Assembly (NCBI RefSeq): GCF_007990245.1 | Contig: NZ_BJWG01000002.1 | Coordinates: 248,001-312,000 of the forward strand | From: Cellulomonas composti | Lineage (GTDB): Bacteria > Actinomycetota > Actinomycetes > Actinomycetales > Cellulomonadaceae | Reading direction: 5' to 3' | Length of the DNA: 64,000 nt | Part shown: piece after piece, positions 52,545 to 60,073 of the stretch | Layout of the letters: every line of letters begins with the position of its first letter | Numbering within the stretch: the first letter of the stretch is position 1 | Made by a program: the position numbers and the translations under genes | The notes under the pieces: generated by a model | Database searches by the model: none | What the model was told of the DNA's origin: nothing | What the model saw: the letters and a program-made list of their open reading frames with translations, nothing else

Positions 52545-52598
52545 CACGTAGAACACGGTCCGCCCCTCCTGCTGTGCGCATTGACGCGGCAGCGACGG

Positions 52599-52612
52599 TG
52601 GGAGCGCACCCA
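52599..52612. promoter_or_regulatory. CebR/CelR-type operator 2
   Basis: TGGGAGCGCACCCA matches 13 of 14 positions of the consensus TGGGAGCGCTCCCA, 25 bp before the start codon. A TTGACG at 52581 could be a -35 whose -10 region falls inside this operator. Confidence 0.82.
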
Positions 52613-52636
52613 CACCGAGCACCGCGAAGGGCGAAC

Positions 52637-55087
52637 ATGCGTTACGGGCACTTTGACGACGACGCGCGCGAGTACGTCATCACCACGCCGCACACGCCCT
52701 ACCCCTGGATCAACTACCTGGGCTCCGAGCGGTTCTTCTCGCTGCTGTCCCACCAGGCGGGCGGCTACTCGTTCTACCGCGACGCCAAGATGCGCCGCCT
52801 GACGCGCTACCGCTACAACAACGTCCCGGCCGACGCCGGCGGCCGCTACCTCTACGTGCACGACGAGGGTGACGTGTGGACCCCGTCGTGGCTGCCGGTC
52901 AAGGCGGACCTCGACCACTTCGAGGCGCGGCACGGCCTGGGCTACTCGCGCATCACGGGCGAACGGCGCGGCCTGCGCGTCGAGACGACGTTCTTCGTGC
53001 CGCTCGGCGAGGACGCCGAGGTGCAGAAGGTCACGGTCACCAACACGTCCGACGCGTACAAGTCGGTGACCCTGTTCTCGTTCGTCGAGTTCTGCCTGTG
53101 GAACGCACAGGACGACCAGACGAACTACCAGCGCAACCTCTCGATCGGCGAGGTCGAGGTGGAGCAGGACTCGCCGCACGGCTCGGCGATCTACCACCGC
53201 ACCGAGTACCGCGAGCGCCGCGACCACTACGCCGTGTTCGCGGTGAACGCGCGTGCCGACGGCTTCGACACCGACCGGGACACGTTCGTCGGGCCGTACA
53301 ACTCGCTGGGCGAGGCGGCCGTCCCGCGCGCGGGGGAGTCCGCCGGCTCGGTCGCGTCCGGCTGGTACCCGATCGGCTCGCACTCCGTGGTCGTCTCGCT
53401 CGCGCCGGGCGAGTCCCGCGAGCTGGTCTACGTGCTGGGCTACCTCGAGAACCCCGACGAGGAGAAGTGGGCCGACGACGCGCACCAGGTGGTCAACAAG
53501 ACCGGCGCGCACGCGCTGCTGGGCCGGTTCGCCACCGCGCAGCAGGCCGACGACGCGCTCGCCGCGCTGCAGGCGCACTGGACGGGCCTGCTCTCGACGT
53601 ACTCGGTGACCTCGGGCGACGACAAGCTCGACCGGATGGTCAACGTGTGGAACCAGTACCAGTGCATGGTCACGTTCAACATGTCCCGCTCGGCGTCGTA
53701 CTTCGAGACGGGGATCGGGCGCGGGATGGGCTTCCGCGACTCCAACCAGGACCTGCTCGGCTTCGTGCACCTCATCCCGGAGCGGGCGCGTGAGCGGATC
53801 GTCGACATCGCCTCGACCCAGTTCCCCGACGGCTCGGCCTACCACCAGTACCAGCCGCTGACGAAGCGCGGGAACAACGACATCGGCTCCGGCTTCAACG
53901 ACGACCCGTTGTGGCTGATCGCCGGCGTCGCGGCCTACGTCAAGGAGACGGGCGACTTCTCGATCCTCGACGAGCCCGTCCCGTTCGACAACGAGCCGGG
54001 CTCGGAGGTGCCGCTGTTCGAGCACCTGACCCGGTCCTTCGAGTTCACGGTCGACAACCTCGGCCCGCACGGCCTGCCGCTGATCGGCCGCGCCGACTGG
54101 AACGACTGCCTCAACCTCAACTGCTTCTCCACCACCCCCGGAGAGTCGTTCCAGACCACCGAGAACCAGGCGGGCGGCGCCGCCGAGTCGGTGTTCATCG
54201 CGGCGCAGTTCGTCCTGTACGGCGAGCAGTACGCGGAGCTGGCCGAGCGCAGGGGGCTCGACGAGGCCGCGGCGCGCGCACGCTCGCTCGTCGGGCAGAT
54301 GCGTGAGGCGGTGCTGACGCACGGCTGGGACGGACGCTGGTTCCTGCGCGCGTACGACTACTACGGCGACCCCGTGGGCACGGACGCGCACGACGAGGGC
54401 AAGATCTGGATCGAGCCGCAGGGGTTCGCCGTGATGGCGGGCATCGGCGTGGAGTCGGGCGCGGCGGCGCAGGCGCTCGACTCGGTGGGCGAGCTGCTCG
54501 CCACCGACCACGGCATGGTGCTGCAGTACCCGGCGTACACGACGTACCAGATCCGGCTCGGTGAGGTCTCGACGTACCCGCCCGGCTACAAGGAGAACGG
54601 TGGCATCTTCTGCCACAACAACCCGTGGGTGATCATCGGCGAGACGATGCTCGGCCGCGGCGAGCGCGCGTTCGACTACTACAAGCGCATCACGCCGGCG
54701 TACCGCGAGGACATCTCCGACGTGCACCGCCTCGAGCCGTACGTGTACGCGCAGATGATCGCGGGCAAGCAGGCGGTCCGGCACGGCGAGGCCAAGAACT
54801 CGTGGCTGACCGGCACCGCGGCGTGGAACTTCGTCGCCGTCTCGCAGCACCTGCTGGGCGTGCGACCGGACTACGACGGGCTGGTCGTCGACCCGCAGAT
54901 CGGCCCCGACGTGCCGCGCTTCACCGTGACCCGTGCGGCGCGCGGCGCGACGTACGTGATCGAGGTGACGAACGGCGGCGCCCCGGGTGCCCGCGGACGT
55001 CTCGTCGTGGACGGGGTGCCCATGACGGGCAACCTCGTCCCCTACGCGCCCGCCGGCGCCACCGTCCACGTCCAGGTGACGGTCTGA
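52637..55087 (+). CDS. cbp: Cellobiose phosphorylase (GH94)
   Basis: 816 residues. From MRYGHFDDD onward it follows Cellulomonas cellobiose phosphorylase closely, including the segments [24 protein letters not shown] and [16 protein letters not shown]. The general acid Asp490 falls at the same number as in the structurally characterised Cellulomonas gilvus enzyme. It splits cellobiose with phosphate into alpha-glucose 1-phosphate and glucose in the cytoplasm, saving ATP. The ATG at 52637 has AAGGG 6 nt upstream; a frame extension to 52574 is not part of the protein. Two CebR-type operators precede it, so it should be induced by cellobiose. Confidence 0.98.
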   Translation: MRYGHFDDDAREYVITTPHTPYPWINYLGSERFFSLLSHQAGGYSFYRDAKMRRLTRYRYNNVPADAGGRYLYVHDEGDVWTPSWLPVKADLDHFEARHGLGYSRITGERRGLRVETTFFVPLGEDAEVQKVTVTNTSDAYKSVTLFSFVEFCLWNAQDDQTNYQRNLSIGEVEVEQDSPHGSAIYHRTEYRERRDHYAVFAVNARADGFDTDRDTFVGPYNSLGEAAVPRAGESAGSVASGWYPIGSHSVVVSLAPGESRELVYVLGYLENPDEEKWADDAHQVVNKTGAHALLGRFATAQQADDALAALQAHWTGLLSTYSVTSGDDKLDRMVNVWNQYQCMVTFNMSRSASYFETGIGRGMGFRDSNQDLLGFVHLIPERARERIVDIASTQFPDGSAYHQYQPLTKRGNNDIGSGFNDDPLWLIAGVAAYVKETGDFSILDEPVPFDNEPGSEVPLFEHLTRSFEFTVDNLGPHGLPLIGRADWNDCLNLNCFSTTPGESFQTTENQAGGAAESVFIAAQFVLYGEQYAELAERRGLDEAAARARSLVGQMREAVLTHGWDGRWFLRAYDYYGDPVGTDAHDEGKIWIEPQGFAVMAGIGVESGAAAQALDSVGELLATDHGMVLQYPAYTTYQIRLGEVSTYPPGYKENGGIFCHNNPWVIIGETMLGRGERAFDYYKRITPAYREDISDVHRLEPYVYAQMIAGKQAVRHGEAKNSWLTGTAAWNFVAVSQHLLGVRPDYDGLVVDPQIGPDVPRFTVTRAARGATYVIEVTNGGAPGARGRLVVDGVPMTGNLVPYAPAGATVHVQVTV

Positions 55088-55189
55088 CGTGGAACGGAAC
55101 GAGCGCGGCGGCACGGTGAGTGCGGTCACCGGGGACCCGGCGGGGGCGGGGGCACCCGCCGGGTCCGACCGCTGCGCGGAGCGCGCACG

Positions 55190-56176
55190 GTGACCGCCCT
55201 CGCGACCCCGACGACCGCGCTCGCGGGCGACCCGCGCGTGGTGACGCTGCGCTCGTCCGTGTGGGAGCTCGACGTCCTGCCCGGCACGGGCGCCTGCCTG
55301 GGCGCAGGCCGCATCCGCACCGGCGACGGCGTGTGGCGCGACCTGCTGCGCCCCACGCGCACGTTCGCCGGCCTCGGCGAGCCCGAGCGCTGCGCGAGCT
55401 TCCCGATGATCCCGTGGTCCAACCGCGTCGCCGGCGGCGTGCTGCGCTTCCGCGGCCGCACCTGGCAGCTGCAGCAGAACGCCGCCGACGGCACCGCGAT
55501 CCACGGCGCCGCCCGCTACGTCCCCTGGCAGGTCACGGCCCTGTCCGAGCGCGCGATCTCGCTCGAGCTCGACACGCGCGCGTTCGTCGGCATGAACTTC
55601 CCGTGGAACTTCGTCGCCGGCATCACCTACGCGCTCGACGGCCCCGACCTCGAGGTCACGACGAGCCTGCGCAACGTCGACGACGAGCCCTTCCCCGCCG
55701 GCCTGGGCCACCACCCCTACTTCGAGCGCGCGCTGCTGCCCGTCGGGTCGCAGCACCCCTACGAGGGCACCGGCCCGCTGCTCGAGATCCCCGCGCACCG
55801 CTCGTACGAGCTCACCGGCGCGATGCCGTCCGGCCCGTCGGTCCCCGTCGCCCCCCGCGCCGACTTCCGCACCCCTCGCCGGCTCGGCGGCGCGCTCGTC
55901 GACGACGTGCTCACCGCCTTCGAGCCCGGCCGCCCCGTCCGCATGACCTACGACGACCCCGGCCTCGTCGTCGAGATGCACCGCGACCCGGCGTTCTCCC
56001 ACCTCGTCGTCTACGCACCCCGTGGGCGCTCCTACTTCGCCGTCGAGCCCGCGACGAACGTCAACGACGGCTTCTCCCTGCACGACGCGGGCGTACCCGG
56101 CACCGGCGTCCTGGTCCTCGCCCCCGACGAGCAGACCACCGCCACCTTCACCATCACGACCCGCACGACCCCCTGA
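55190..56176 (+). CDS. Aldose 1-epimerase (mutarotase) family protein
   Basis: 328 residues from GTG 55190 (GGAG 9 nt upstream). Family marks: SFPMIPWSNRVAGG, the catalytic His pair (HGAAR and GHHPYF) and the catalytic Glu in FAVEPATNVNDGF. It interconverts alpha and beta anomers of glucose or a glucoside. About 100 bp after the cellobiose phosphorylase gene and on the same strand, it probably supplies the anomer needed by that enzyme or by glucokinase. It ends about 46 bp before the second 19-bp repeat array. Confidence 0.93.
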   Translation: MTALATPTTALAGDPRVVTLRSSVWELDVLPGTGACLGAGRIRTGDGVWRDLLRPTRTFAGLGEPERCASFPMIPWSNRVAGGVLRFRGRTWQLQQNAADGTAIHGAARYVPWQVTALSERAISLELDTRAFVGMNFPWNFVAGITYALDGPDLEVTTSLRNVDDEPFPAGLGHHPYFERALLPVGSQHPYEGTGPLLEIPAHRSYELTGAMPSGPSVPVAPRADFRTPRRLGGALVDDVLTAFEPGRPVRMTYDDPGLVVEMHRDPAFSHLVVYAPRGRSYFAVEPATNVNDGFSLHDAGVPGTGVLVLAPDEQTTATFTITTRTTP

Positions 56177-56222
56177 CGACCGGCCCACGGGCGGCGGCCG
56201 CCGGGCTCTCGGCGTCGCCGAC

Positions 56223-56320
56223 TTCCACGGACCCCGCGAATGTCTGCGGACCCCTCGCTTGCGGGGTCCGCAGACACTCTGGGGGTCCGCAGACGATGCG
56301 GGGTCCGCGGGCGCGCCGGA
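56223..56320. repeat. Inverted array of 19-bp repeats (copy 2)
   Basis: A degenerate unit at 56223, then GTCTGCGGACC at 56242-56252, facing GGTCCGCAGAC at 56265-56275 and 56284-56294 (19 bp apart) and a degenerate unit at 56302. The core 11-mer and the 19-bp spacing are the same as in copy 1 at 41.2 kb. The right edge abuts the broken lipoprotein gene. Confidence 0.88.
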
Positions 56321-56702
56321 CGACCTGGGCGGCCTGAGCGACCCGACGGCGGGGATCGAGGCGCTGCGGGACACGGTGCAGTCGCTCCAGAAGGTCGGCC
56401 GGGAGGAGGTCGACGGCGTGCCGACCACGCACTACACGGCGACTGTCGATGCGGGCGCCGACCTCGGGGTGGGCGGGCTCGACGACGGGTCTCCTCTCGC
56501 CTCGCTGCCGTCGTCGTACGCCTACGAGATCTGGGTCGACGACGCGGGGCGGCCCGTCCGCACCTCCACCGACCTGGCGGGGATGGCCATGGTCATGACC
56601 TACTCGAACTGGGACGACCCGAGCATCGCGGTCGTCGCGCCGGGCGCCGACGAGATCACGGACGTCAACCCGCTGGCGGACATCGGCGGCGGCGAGAGCT
56701 GA
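56320..56702 (+). pseudogene. 5'-truncated lipoprotein gene, paralogue of the next gene
   Basis: The reading frame to the TGA at 56700-56702 encodes about 127 residues that parallel the C-terminal half of the lipoprotein at 56835: GREEVDGVPTTHYTATVDAG matches GPAEDVEGVQATPYRVTVDA, and MTYSNWDDPSIAVVAPGADE matches VVYTDWGADVDIQAPSADQ. The signal peptide, lipobox and first 140 or so residues are missing; the frame upstream enters the repeat array. There is no ribosome binding site before any in-frame start. A remnant of a tandem duplication whose front was lost. Confidence 0.75.
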
Positions 56703-56834
56703 CCGGACGCGAGGTCACGGTTCGGTTCCGAATCGACGTACCGCGGGTGAAAGGTGCGAACGCGTCGGAACGGGACCGGGTCGCCCGTGCCACGATGAGC
56801 GGCACCAGCCGTAACTCACAGGGGGAGACCTGCC

Positions 56835-57668
56835 ATGCGTGCCGTCCGCCGGATCGTCGCGACCAGCGCCGCCGTCGCACTTTCGTTCACTCTCGTCGCC
56901 TGCGCGGGCTCGTCGTCGGACGACGAACCCGGCACGGACGCGACGACGACGCAGGACGTCGACACCGACGCGACGACCGCGCCGGCCGACGACCCCGACG
57001 ACGGCGAGGCCTCGGGCGAGCTCACGGTCGACAACTTCGTCTCGGTGCTCAGCAACCAGCTGAAGGAAGGCACGTCGTACCGGACGAAGATGACGACGAC
57101 CGTGGCTGGGACGACGACGACGTCGGTCGGCGTCGTCGAGATGACGGACGCCGGCCCGGAGATGGACATGCAGACCCAGGCCGCGGGCCAGGACGTCCGG
57201 ATGATCATGGTCGACGGCATCTTCTACATGAACATGGGCGAGCTGACGCAAGACAAGTTCATCAAGATCGACCCGAGCGACACCGACAACCCGCTCAGCT
57301 CGATGATGGGCGACATCAGCAGCTACACGGAGCCCGAGAAGAGCGTCGAGATGCTCGACGGCGCGGTCCTCGAGGTGACGAAGGTCGGTCCCGCCGAGGA
57401 CGTCGAGGGGGTTCAGGCGACGCCCTACCGCGTGACCGTCGACGCGACCAAGCTCACCGAGCAGATGGGCGCGGCCGGTGAGCTTGCGACGCTTCCTGCG
57501 ACGATCGAGTACTCGTTCTGGGTCGGCCCGGAGAACCGGCTCACGAAGATGTCGATGGACATCGCCGGCGCGACGACGGAGGTCGTCTACACCGACTGGG
57601 GTGCCGACGTCGACATCCAGGCTCCCAGCGCGGACCAGATCATCGACATGAGCAGCCTCGGCGGCTGA
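56835..57668 (+). CDS. LppX/LprG-like lipoprotein
   Basis: 277 residues. ATG 56835 with GGGGAG upstream. The signal peptide ends SFTLVACAG, so Cys is lipid-modified. A Thr/Asp-rich linker (about 25-60) leads to a beta-rich domain with MVDGIFYMNMGE and a terminal TDWG..V..QAPSADQI, the pattern of LppX/LprAFG-type carriers that bind lipids in a hydrophobic cavity. Probably an envelope lipoprotein with a lipid-transport or lipid-sensing role. The preceding truncated copy shows recent local duplication. Confidence 0.82.
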   Translation: MRAVRRIVATSAAVALSFTLVACAGSSSDDEPGTDATTTQDVDTDATTAPADDPDDGEASGELTVDNFVSVLSNQLKEGTSYRTKMTTTVAGTTTTSVGVVEMTDAGPEMDMQTQAAGQDVRMIMVDGIFYMNMGELTQDKFIKIDPSDTDNPLSSMMGDISSYTEPEKSVEMLDGAVLEVTKVGPAEDVEGVQATPYRVTVDATKLTEQMGAAGELATLPATIEYSFWVGPENRLTKMSMDIAGATTEVVYTDWGADVDIQAPSADQIIDMSSLGG

Positions 57669-57680
57669 TCCCGCGCGGAC

Positions 57681-58283
57681 TCACAGTGCCAGCGTGAGGG
57701 TGCGGCCCCAGTCGTAGGTCGCGTAGGTGGTGAACCCGACGCGTTCGTAGAACGCGATCGCGCCGGTGTTCGCGCCGTCGACGCCGAGGTGGACGCCGGG
57801 CACGCCACGCGTCCGCAGCTCGTCGGCGAGCGTCTCGATGAGGCGTCGACCCCAGCCCTGGCCCTGCAGCCGCGGGAGCAGGTCGATGTGCAGGTGCGCG
57901 GGGAACTGCTCGTACAGCGGGTCGGGCGGCACGCTCCACTCGTGCAGACGATCGACGAGCACGTGGTCCTCGGTGCCGTCGCCCGGGTCCTGCACCCGCG
58001 GGTACTGCGCCCGCAGCGCGGGCCACCACTGCTCGTCGAGCCAGCGTCCCAGGAGCAGCGAGTCGGCGGTCGCGACGACGTAGCCGGCGACCCCGCGCTC
58101 GTCGGCGACGACGAGCGTGAGCGACGGGTCGGCGACGGGGTACGGGCCGGCGTACAGGTGCCCGAGCAGGTCCGGGTTGCGGTACAGGGCGCTCGCGTCA
58201 CCGCCGGCCGCGCCCGTGAGCAGGCAGAGCCGGTAGATGCCGGGCAGGTCGGCGGGGTGGTACGCCCGGAGCGTGGCCGTCAT
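57681..58283 (-). CDS. GNAT-family N-acetyltransferase
   Basis: 200 residues. The acetyl-CoA loop is LQGQGWGRRLIETLADEL (QxxGxG/A), followed by a VHLGVDGANTGAIAFYERVGF motif B, as in bacterial GNAT enzymes that resemble the catalytic domain of O-GlcNAcase-associated acetyltransferases. The acceptor is unknown. ATG 58283 has GGGGG just before it. It is convergent with the lipoprotein gene, 12 bp apart. Confidence 0.88.
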   Translation of the reverse strand: MTATLRAYHPADLPGIYRLCLLTGAAGGDASALYRNPDLLGHLYAGPYPVADPSLTLVVADERGVAGYVVATADSLLLGRWLDEQWWPALRAQYPRVQDPGDGTEDHVLVDRLHEWSVPPDPLYEQFPAHLHIDLLPRLQGQGWGRRLIETLADELRTRGVPGVHLGVDGANTGAIAFYERVGFTTYATYDWGRTLTLAL

Positions 58284-58285
58284 CC

Positions 58286-58352
58286 CCCGATCCCATCACG
58301 GGCGAGGCGTGCGCGCCCCCACGGGCCGCGGCGGGTCCCGATCGCATCACGG
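58286..58352. repeat. Direct repeat of 16 bp in a divergent promoter region
   Basis: CCCGATCCCATCACGG (58286-58301) and CCCGATCGCATCACGG (58337-58352) differ at one base and are 51 bp apart, between the GNAT gene and the Asp-box membrane protein gene. Possible twin binding sites. Confidence 0.6.
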
Positions 58353-58445
58353 ATGGGCTGCGGATCAGCCACACCGGGCGGGACCGAGTCCGCGCACTCC
58401 GTGCATCCGCCATGCTGTGCCGCACGACGACAGGATGGCGACGCC

Positions 58446-60029
58446 ATGACCAGCACGGACGACCGCGGGCGGACCCACCGGGTCGAGCTGCGCGCGGCGC
58501 TCGCGTGGCTCACGCATCCCGTCACAGCGGGCGCGCTCGTCGTGCTGGTGCTCAACGACCACCTCCTCAAGCGTGTCTACGGGACGTGGTGGACCGGCAA
58601 GCTGTCCGACGTCGCGGGCCTCGTGCTCGCCCCCGCGCTCGTCGGGGTCGCGCTCGCTGCTGCACGCTCGTGGCGAGGCTCGGCGCACCGGGCGCGGCCG
58701 GACGTCGTGGCCGACGTCGCGACGATCGTCGTCGGGGTCGCGTTCGTCGTCGTGAAGATCACCGCGCTCGGCGCGGCGACGGCGTCGGCGGCCTGGACGG
58801 CGGTGGCCGGGCCGAGCGTGGTGCTGCGCGACCCGACCGACCTGCTCGCGCTGCCCGCGCTCGTGCTGGGCTGGGTGGTGGCTCGATCGTCGGCGACGCA
58901 CCCTCACGACCGCGCGACGCGCAGGTGGCCGCTGGTGCTGCCGCTCGCGGTGCTCGCGACCGCCGCGACGTCCTCGATGGGCGCGCCCGGGACGATGTCC
59001 GTCGACGTGACCGACGGCGTGCTGGTCGTCGGCACGGGTTGGAGCGAACAGGCGACGAGCCTCTTCTCGACGACCGACGCAGAGACCTGGACGGATCTGG
59101 GTTACGTCGAGCACACCCCGGAGCCGACCGACTCCGGTTCGCCGCTGCCCACGTCGGACCCGGCGGCCGCCACCGCGTGCGTCCCCGACGAACCGGACGT
59201 GTGCTACCGCGCGACCCAGCCGGAGACGCTCGGGGTCAGCCGCAGCGACGACGGCGGGCGCACGTGGGAGCCCGAGTGGTCGCTGACCGACGAGGAGCTG
59301 TCCGCCCTGACCGCCCGACTCACCGACTCGGAGCCGATCGAGACCCTCGACGTCGCGGTGCTCCCCACCGCTGCGGGCTACCGCGTGTACGCGGCGAACG
59401 GCGGCGACGGGCTGGCGGAGCGCGACGAGGACGGCACCTGGACGCGGCTTGGCCAGCCGTACCTCGGCGACGGCCCCGCGCCCCTGCCGGGTGAGGCGGT
59501 GGTGAGGACCTACCCGGTGCCGCTCGCGGTGCTCTTCGGCGCACTCGTCGCGACGATCGCGACCGCGGTGATCGCCCTTCCGGCGCGGCGGCGTCTCGAG
59601 GACGGCCGCACGATCGCCATCGCGCCTGGCGTCGTCGCGGCCCTGCTCGCGCTCGTCGCGGTGCTCCTCGACTTCCGGCTGGCATCCTTCGGCAGCGAGA
59701 TCGGGTACACGATCTTCGGCCAGGCCGTCGTCGTGCTCGCGCTCGTCGGGGCGGTCGTCCTCGGGCTCGTCGCGATCGCTCTGGCCGGTCGAACGCTGGG
59801 CGTGGGGGTCGCGCTCGGCGCGCTGGTCGGCGTCGTGACGGCGATGGTCATCGCATGGCTGCCCGGCTCCGACGCGCAGCGTGTCGTCATCGGGCTCCTG
59901 GTCGCTGCGATGGGCACGGCCGGTTGCGCCATCGCCGTCCGTCGGCTCGGTCGTGGACCAGATGAACCGCCGGTGCACGGGCCTGGCGGACCGGCGCTGG
60001 AGCCGGGCCGGGAACCTCCGCAGCCGTAG
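58446..60029 (+). CDS. Membrane protein with extracytoplasmic Asp-box segment
   Basis: 527 residues from ATG 58446. Four or so N-terminal helices (from THPVTAGALVVLVLNDHLLK), then about 180 extracytoplasmic residues, then four C-terminal helices. The outer domain carries GVSRSDDGGRTWEPEW, an Asp-box (SxDxGxTW) of the beta-propeller/sialidase type, and a second degenerate copy LFSTTDAETWTDLG. Asp-boxes are structural and do not by themselves mean sialidase activity. Function unknown; no catalytic residues are visible. Confidence 0.78.
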   Translation: MTSTDDRGRTHRVELRAALAWLTHPVTAGALVVLVLNDHLLKRVYGTWWTGKLSDVAGLVLAPALVGVALAAARSWRGSAHRARPDVVADVATIVVGVAFVVVKITALGAATASAAWTAVAGPSVVLRDPTDLLALPALVLGWVVARSSATHPHDRATRRWPLVLPLAVLATAATSSMGAPGTMSVDVTDGVLVVGTGWSEQATSLFSTTDAETWTDLGYVEHTPEPTDSGSPLPTSDPAAATACVPDEPDVCYRATQPETLGVSRSDDGGRTWEPEWSLTDEELSALTARLTDSEPIETLDVAVLPTAAGYRVYAANGGDGLAERDEDGTWTRLGQPYLGDGPAPLPGEAVVRTYPVPLAVLFGALVATIATAVIALPARRRLEDGRTIAIAPGVVAALLALVAVLLDFRLASFGSEIGYTIFGQAVVVLALVGAVVLGLVAIALAGRTLGVGVALGALVGVVTAMVIAWLPGSDAQRVVIGLLVAAMGTAGCAIAVRRLGRGPDEPPVHGPGGPALEPGREPPQP

Positions 60030-60041
60030 GCTACGCTCTAG

Positions 60042-60063
60042 TAACTTACGGGTGCGTAGGTTA
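60042..60063. promoter_or_regulatory. Palindromic operator upstream of fadD
   Basis: TAACTTACG-GGTG-CGTAGGTTA, an inverted repeat with one mismatch in nine. It touches the -10 box at 60062-60067. The form is usual for TetR-family repressors of fatty-acid genes; no such regulator is in the window. Confidence 0.6.
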
Positions 60064-60067
60064 GGCT
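60062..60067 (+). promoter_or_regulatory. Leaderless -10 box of fadD
   Basis: TAGGCT, exactly 6 nt before the ATG at 60074; no Shine-Dalgarno sequence. Confidence 0.5.
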
Positions 60068-60073
60068 CGCGGC

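Noticed and set aside
58446..60029. Sialidase
   Set aside because: Asp-boxes alone do not define sialidases; the Arg triad and catalytic Tyr/Glu are absent and the domain is too short.
60057..60067. DtxR/IdeR iron box (TAGGTTAGGCT matches the left half of the consensus)
   Set aside because: The right half (CGCGGC) does not match, and the better palindrome lies upstream; fadD is also not an iron gene.
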